Assembly (NCBI GenBank): GCA_946807835.1 | Contig: OX327705.1 | Span: forward strand, 11,190,501 to 11,254,500 | From: Ailanthus altissimus | Taxonomy: Eukaryota; Streptophyta; Magnoliopsida; Sapindales; Simaroubaceae | DNA: 64,000 bases | Direction: 5' to 3' | In this document: in pieces, positions 57,744 through 64,000 of the stretch | Layout: each line of letters starts with the position of its first letter | Position numbering within the stretch: the stretch's first letter is position 1 | The notes under the pieces: generated by a model | What the model saw: the letters and a program-made list of their open reading frames with translations, nothing else | The model's database searches: none | Told to the model about the DNA's origin: nothing | Translations under genes and position numbers: made by a program

Positions 57744-59309
57744 TGATGAACACATGAAAATACATATTTATTAGGAGATTCAGTCACTATTTAATGTCAC
57801 TAATTTTAGCATTTTTGTACTTTTAGCTTGAAATAAAGTGTTCTCCTTAAATTGTGATAAAAAAATGTTATTTGCACAGGTTTAGGTAAAATGGACATAA
57901 CTCTCAATGTAGAAATCTAAATGAAGAAATTCTTGAACCTAGAGTAACATGACTCAATCTTACACAAACTTGAAGAACAGTTAAAAAGCCAAATCTAACA
58001 TCTTATGGGTAAACAAATTAAGATAAAATAGAATCGAGCTATAACTTTTGCTCACATTGACCCAACTCACGTATTTGGATTGTATCTCACAAAATACATA
58101 CCCAATTGGTATAATTCTTGAAACTATAAAATATTGACGTAATTATAAACAACTGTTATGTTGATGGTAAAGTCCAAATCAACCGTTATCATGGACAAAA
58201 TTGTATTGAAAGTGGGTAAACGGGTTGTTGGCCTAAATCTGATGTATCTTTGGCATTTTGACCATATCTCATTGGATACTCATTTAAATTGCATGAACCT
58301 AGTGCCTATGGAAACAAGAGAAAAAATGATACAACTTTCATGTTGGCCAAAAAAGCTACATCGGTCATTTACATTATCAAAAAGGTGCTGCAAGTGGGTG
58401 AATGAGTTATTGGCCTAAATTATTGAAGATTGATGTCACATTTAACATATTTCCATTCATTGTCTATATAAGGACACTCTTAGGACGTTTTCAACATTAG
58501 ATAATTCTCTCTTATTTTCTTCTTATTAACATGTATTGTAATCTAGGCTAGAGTTCTTGGCAAGGCTAAGAGATGAACTTTTATATGTAATAAATCTACT
58601 TCTATGCTTTGATTCATTTTCAAGAGTTACAAATGTTTGTAAGTTTGGTTTTGCTTAAACTCTTATCTATTTTATTTTTTATAATCCAAAGGTTATAATT
58701 CTCATGTCTCGTATATTTTCAGTCATGCTTTTCTTATGTGATTCTTGTTGAATTATAATTGTTATTGGTTACATTGTTTTATATGTTAATCTTTTACTAC
58801 CATATTATCAATTGATATATTGTTGATCTTGGATAACATGTAAAGACAATAAATGTTTAATATTCAAGTTGATCTTTTACTGTAATATTGTCAAAATGAT
58901 ATATTTTCGATCTTAGATAACTTGTATAAATGAACATGATTTGTGTTAATGTTTGCAAAGAGTTTCGTCACATCAAATACACGTGTTATCAAATGTGCTA
59001 TATTTTACATATCTTCCGATTGATTGTTTAGATGTAAAACTGTCAATTGAGTTACAAACATTGAATCAAAGTGTAGAGTAGATTTATAAAGCATAATTGT
59101 GATTCTCGAAGCCTTGTTTAAATCATCATAAGACATTTTTCTCAATTCATAGGCAATTCTATCTCATCCACTTAAACCAATTAATTAATTTTTTTCTTTG
59201 CTACTGCTTTAATATTTTACTTCACCAACCTATTTTGCCAAAAGCTTCCTTGTGGAATCGACACCTTAATTTATACCGTGATAGTCGCATTACATTTTGA
59301 GCGTAAATA
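57744..59309 (+). repeat. 5' LTR of H1 (1566 bp)
   Basis: TGATGAACAC to GAGCGTAAATA (the H2 LTR ends GAGCGTAAACA). TATA-like TCTATATAAGGAC lies near 58463. No real gene is inside; the open frame at 58158-58418 is chance. Confidence 0.88.
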
Positions 59310-59314
59310 AAATT

Positions 59315-59332
59315 TGGCGCCATTGCCGGAGA
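59315..59332 (+). other. Primer binding site of H1 (tRNA-Asp type)
   Basis: TGGCGCCATTGCCGGAGA resembles the tRNA-Asp primer site (TGGCGCCGTTGCCGGGG) used by Athila/Tat elements, with a few transitions. It differs clearly from the tRNA-Met sites of the other families. Confidence 0.85.
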
Positions 59333-59984
59333 GGCACATTAAGCGAAAGTCGATTGCGTTTATCAATACTAAAGCGGTAACTTTGTACATTTTCTTTTCT
59401 TTGTAAAATTTTAGTTTTATTTCTACCACCTAATTTATTTTATTTTTTTTAGTTAATTTGTTATATTTTATATTATTTTAATGGCTAGTTTTGCCGCCTA
59501 ACTTAGTTTATTTTTATTTATTTATTGCACTTTATTTTCTTTTATTTATTTATAGAACTTTTTTTATTGTACTTTATTTTTATTTCTTTTATTTATTTAT
59601 TGTACTTTATTTTTTTAGTTAATATGTTGTATTTTTATTTTATTTTAATGGCCAGTTCTACCGCCTAACTTTTTATTTATTTATTTATTTATTTATTGTA
59701 CCTTTTTTTATTTGTTGTACTTTATTTTATATTTTTATTTTATTTATTTATTGTACTTTACATACTTTCCTTTATTTATTGCACTTTCTTTTCTTTTATT
59801 TACTTAATGTATTTTTTTTATCGTACTTTATAGTATATTATTTTTTGTTCATTTATTGTATTTATATTTCATGGTTGGTCTTACCACCTAACTCATTTCT
59901 ATTTATTGTTGTGTTTTATTTCACTTATTAATTTCCCTTGAGCATTTCTTTCATAAAAAAAAAAAGAGTAAAAACAAAACAAAA
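59333..59984 (+). repeat. AT-rich degenerate repeats in the H1 leader
   Basis: Long TTTATTTATTG(T/C)ACTTTATTTT arrays with three degenerate blocks containing AATGGCTAGTTTTGCCGCC-like sequence (near 59481, 59649 and 59870). Untranslated and low-complexity. Confidence 0.8.
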
Positions 59985-61075
59985 TTGTTAGGATGTATGC
60001 ATCGACTTAGAGACAAACGAGGAAGATTCGTGAGACAGGTAGAACTAGAACCATCACCACAATTTGTAAGGAAAGAGAATTCACCATCTAGTTCATCTTG
60101 TAATTTCAACACAATGAGCCAACATAAATATAACCCCGTTAGGACTCTAAAAGATTACTTGCATCCTACTCGCACAGTCACACCATCATGAATTATATTT
60201 CCACCTAACATACCATATTCGAATTTTAAACCTGGAATGATACAACTTCTGCCCACTTTTTATGGTTTAGATAGTGAAAATCCTTATGTACATGTTAGAA
60301 AATTTGAAGAGGTAATTGCCACATTCCATAGCCAACCTGAAGCCATAGACACTGTTAGACTTAAATTTTTTTCTTTTTTCTTTGAAAGACAAAGCAAAGA
60401 GTTGGCTATACTCTTTGAGGCTGAGGTCTATAGGAACTTAGGCAGAAATTACCCAAGCATTTTTTAATAAATACTTCCCACAACACAAAACTAATGGCCT
60501 GAAAAGATAAATTTCTTCATTCTCCCCAAAACACAATCAAACCTTATATCAAGCATGGGAAAGGTTTAAAGAGTTGCTAAATCTGTGCCCTCACCATGGG
60601 TATGAAAATTGGCGCTTGATTAGCTATTTTTATGAGGGACTCACAATTAGGAGCACCAATTTGTTGAGATGATGTGTAATGGGGAGTTCCTTCACAAAGA
60701 TCCAGAGAAAGCCATAGAATTCCTTAAAAACTTAGCAGAAAAAACCCATATATGAACTGGACCTAGCATGACTGAAAGCACAAATAGGTCACGACCCAGT
60801 GGAGTTTTTCATCTTAGGGAAGAGGATAACTTGAAAGCCAAATTAGAGGTCTTAACTAGGGAGTTAGAGGCCTTGAAAATCAAAGATTAAAGGGTCACCC
60901 ACACGGTTGCTAAAGTTGAGTCGCGCAATGTCTGTTTTGTCTGTGGAGGAGTGGAACACTTAGCTTAGGATTGCCCTACTTATAGTGAGATAAGAGGGAT
61001 ATATGAGGAACAATGTAATGCCCTAGGGATGTACAAGAAGCCTTATTCACCATACTCTGAAACCTATAATCCTAG
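59985..61075 (+). pseudogene. gag of H1 (Athila-type), broken and split by H2
   Basis: In pieces: MHRLRDKRGRFVRQVELEPS (59997 on), stop near 60189, then FKPGMIQLLPTFYGLDSENP (about 60225) with the capsid-like segment HVRKFEEVIATFHSQPEA. Frameshifts follow through FFNKYFPQHKTNGLKRQI and YQAWERFKELLNLCPHHGYE. Knuckle CFVCGGVEHLA*DCP near 60931 has a stop between His and the last Cys. The frame ends at PYSETYNP, where H2 is inserted. These motifs are characteristic of Athila/Tat gag. Confidence 0.85.
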
Positions 61076-62639
61076 TGTTTACGCTCACAATATAAAGCGG
61101 CTATTGCAGTATAGATTGAGGTGTCAATCCCACGAGGAAGCTCTTGGCAAAATAGGTTGGTAAAGTAAAATATTAAAGCAGTAGCAAATGATAAAATTAA
61201 TTGATTTAAGTGGATGAGATAGAATTGTCTATGATTTGAAGGAAATGTCTTATGAAAATTCAAACAAGGTTTCGAGAATCACAATTATGTTTTATAAATC
61301 TACTCTACACTTTGATTCAGTGTTTATAACTCAATTGACAGTTTTACATTTAAACAATCAATCGAAAGATATGTAAAATATAGCACATTTGATAACACAT
61401 ACATTGGATATAACTAAACTCTTTTGCAAATATTAACACAAATCATGTTTATTTATACAAGGTATCTAAGATCGATAATATATCATTTTAACAATATTAC
61501 AGTAAAAGATCAACTTAAATATTAAACATTTATTGCCCTTACATGTTATCCAAGATCGACAATATATCAATTTGACAATATTGCAGTAAAATATTAACAT
61601 ATAAAAAATGTAACCAATAATAATTATAATTCAATAAGAATCACATAAGAAAAGCATGACTGAACATATATGAGACATGAGAATTATAACCTCTGGATTA
61701 TAGAAAATAAACTAGATAAGAGTTTAATCAAAATCAAACTTACAACATTTGTAGCTCTTGACAACGAATCAAAGCATAGAAGTGGATTTATTACACATAA
61801 AAGTTCATCTCTTAGCCTTGCCAAAAATTCTAGTCTAAATTACAATACATGCTAATCAAAAGAAAAGAAAAGAGAATTATCTAATATTGAAAATGTCCTA
61901 AGAGTCTCCTTATATAGGCAATGAATGGAAATACGTCATGGATGACATCAATCTTCAATAATTTTAGGCCAATAATTTGTATATCCACTTTCAGCATGCT
62001 TTTGATAATATAAATGACCGATTTAGCTTCTATAGTCGACATACAAGTTGTAGAATTTTGTCTCTTCTTTCCATAGGCACTGAGTTCATGGAAATCTGAT
62101 CAGTATCCAATGAGATATGAGCAAAATTCTAAAGATACATCAGATTTCGACTAAAAACCATTTTCCCCACTTGCAATGCGATTTGGTCCATGATAAAGGC
62201 TGATTTGGACTTTACCATCAATATACGAGTTGTTGATAATTAAGTCAACATTTCACATCTTCAAGAATTATACCAGTTGATTACGTATTTTGTGAGATAC
62301 AGTCTAAATACGTGAGTTGGGTCAAGCTGGGCAGAAGTTGTAGCCCGATTCTATTGTATCTTAATTTTTGGCCCATAACATGTTGGATTTGGCTTTTCCA
62401 CTATTCTTCCAATTTGTGTAAGATTGAGTCATGTTGCACCAGGTTCAAGAATTTCTTCATTTCGATTTCTACATTGAGAGTTATGTTTATTTTACCTAAA
62501 CCTGTCCAAATAACATTTCATTAATCACAATTTAAGGAGAACACTTTATTTCAAGCTAAAAATACAGAAAATGCTAAAATTAGTGACATTAAATGGTGAC
62601 TGAATCTCTTAACAAATATACATTTTCATGTGTTCATCA
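61076..62639 (-). repeat. 3' LTR of H2 (1564 bp)
   Basis: Plus strand TGTTTACGCTC to TGTGTTCATCA; the minus strand begins TGATGAACAC like H1. It is nearly the same length as the H1 LTR and clearly diverged from it. CCTAG (61071-61075) is the predicted target duplication on the left. Confidence 0.87.
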
Positions 62640-64000
62640 CACTCCCCAACCAGCTTATTGCTAGTCTCTAGCAATTCAAGCGTAAATAGAATATGCAAAA
62701 CTACCTAAGTATTTCAAACAAAACATCAGTTCAAGATCACTGTTACTATCATGGTTTTTTTCAATTACAACTTCCAAAATTTGTGTGTGTGTGTGAACTA
62801 AGCCATAACCATCTGACCACAAACCACAATAGATATAGCCTTGAGAATTTCTCCAAGTAAAAGCCTCAACTCTATATCCTCACAGGTGTATGACTGTTTA
62901 AAATATTAGAACTTTTCTTATGGAGTTGAAAAACAGTTAAGCACTCAAGAAAAAGTCAATTTTAAAGATAGACATATAAACTAACATTGATCCAAAGATA
63001 AGAAAATCATTTGTTTAAAAATCAATTATTCCTATCATATGCTAGCTTTAGAATTTCAATTGGCTTGTGAGAATAATACAAATATAACTTGGTGAGAAAA
63101 CTGCTTTACAAAATATTTGTCTTCTAAAATTGGATGAAGACTTTATTAAACTGAGTTGATTCTTCTCTCTTTTTTTTTTTGTATTTGTTTTTTTGGTATT
63201 TTGCTTTTTTTTTTATTTTGTATTTTTGAAGAATACAAGGAAGCATTACAAAGGTTTCTCACCAAATTATATTATACACAAATGCAACCAACTTATCCCT
63301 TAATTCAAATAATATCAATCTAAACAAAAATTAACCAATTCAAAGGATCAATGAAGGTTCATAAGCTGTTTTCTTAACCTTTCTACTTACTCACAAAATA
63401 TATGTGAGATTAGAAAAATATATACTTAAACATGAGAATTCTCCTTGCTATATAAATTGAATCATCCATCTTACCACAAGGCTTAGCATTGTGCTAAAAA
63501 ATATTTTGGAAGTCATTCTTTAGTAACCTAAATAGAAACAGTGACTCAACCTAAATAATTTTGAAATCATACCTAGGCAGAAAAGTAAATTACTTTATAC
63601 AAGAATTACCAAGACTACAAGCAATAAACAATACAACAAAAAGTTAGTTAAAATGCGTTTCAAAAGTTAAAACTAAAACTCTTTACTCTACCATTCTAAC
63701 TTGACCTAGAGTATGTCTCAAGAGTTCAAGAATAAACTCTTTACTCTGCCATATCAAATATCGGACCACAATTTTTTTTAAAAAAAAAAATAAAGTACGA
63801 CTTGTGTCTACTATCTTCCCCTAAACCAGATGAAACATTGTCCTCAATGTTTAAATAGAAAGAGATAAAGTATAGGAGACATTACCTGAAACGCCAGTTA
63901 TTTGAAAGAAACAAACCTGAGACACTTAAGCAACATATAAACTAAAATGATGATGCTGATAAATAAATAAAACAAAGAAAAATTTACAAATGAAGTGTCA
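61076..64000 (-). mobile_element. H2, reverse Athila/Tat-type element, 3' end
   Basis: The 3' LTR (62639-61076 on the minus strand) is preceded on the internal side by the purine tract GGTTGGGGAGTG. About 1.3 kb of 3' untranslated internal sequence then runs off the window. The minus-strand phrase GAGGACAATGTTTCATCTGG (near 63845) is typical of the Athila 3' region. No coding was seen in 62640-64000; poly-T tracts lie near 63170-63230 and a short GT run near 62787. Confidence 0.82.

Larger units (their letters stand above)
57744..61075 (+). mobile_element. H1, Athila/Tat-type gypsy element, 5' part
   Basis: LTR 57744-59309, tRNA-Asp-type primer site, long AT-rich leader and a broken gag, cut at 61075 by reverse element H2. 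The left flank ATTAG (57739-57743) is the predicted target duplication; its partner would be outside the window. Confidence 0.85.

Noticed and set aside
58158..58418. 86-residue open frame
   Set aside because: It lies within the H1 LTR and is not conserved as a frame in the H2 LTR.
62787..62800. GT microsatellite as a notable feature
   Set aside because: Only about seven dinucleotides; ordinary in plant DNA.

Overview
The window is AT-rich plant nuclear DNA, probably from a eudicot. It consists almost entirely of LTR retrotransposons, mostly Ty3/gypsy, inserted into one another. I found no host gene, rRNA, tRNA gene, CRISPR array or bacterial feature. The evidence is chains of gag-protease-RT-RNase H-integrase, LTRs with short inverted ends, initiator-tRNA-Met-type primer binding sites (TGGTATCAGAGC), and 5-bp target duplications that I located by eye. 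Family letters are local labels, not database names.

Layout. 1-6031: family A element A1 with one uninterrupted Gag-Pol frame (79-4707) whose last 73 codons lie in the 3' LTR, followed by a truncated tandem piece. These sit in a reverse family C LTR (6032-6471). 6472-12984 is the first part of an old family F element (F1), rearranged and interrupted by a reverse family E element (7816-10133), a solo D LTR (6921-7815, TSD GGAAT) and a solo A LTR (10992-11793, TSD GACAC). 12985-31079 is an 18.1-kb reverse family D element inserted in the F1 integrase gene (TSD AGTGG). It contains F2 (15067-19232, TSD CACCT) and reverse element J (about 21423-29671). J carries solo A LTRs (24191-24896; 26330-27096), an F-like LTR and a solo C LTR (28866-29644, TSD TTTCA). 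F1 resumes at 31085 and its 3' LTR is cut at 31738 by G.

31739-35165: family G, a heavily deleted non-autonomous derivative arranged LTR-internal-LTR-internal. 35166-38700: remnants of D/J, H and G. 38700-42027: a reverse Ty1/copia LTR and RNase H end, split by a solo A LTR (40408-41198, TSD CTTAT). 42028-48295: reverse family A element B, apparently a recombinant. 48526-55715: a copia LTR split by family C element C1 (49135-55024, TSD GAGTA). 56190-64000: Athila-type remnants. H1 begins at 57744 inside another copia LTR, and H2 is inserted into the H1 gag gene.

Themes. Families A, D and J encode the C-terminus of the polyprotein, including a GP[IV]TRxxxK segment, inside the LTR. That resembles the CRM (centromeric retrotransposon) chromovirus lineage, so a centromeric or pericentromeric origin is plausible but unproven. 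Only A1 looks potentially autonomous. LTR boundaries backed by target duplications are firm; those of J, the copia LTR and the F-like LTR at 28163-28597 are approximate.
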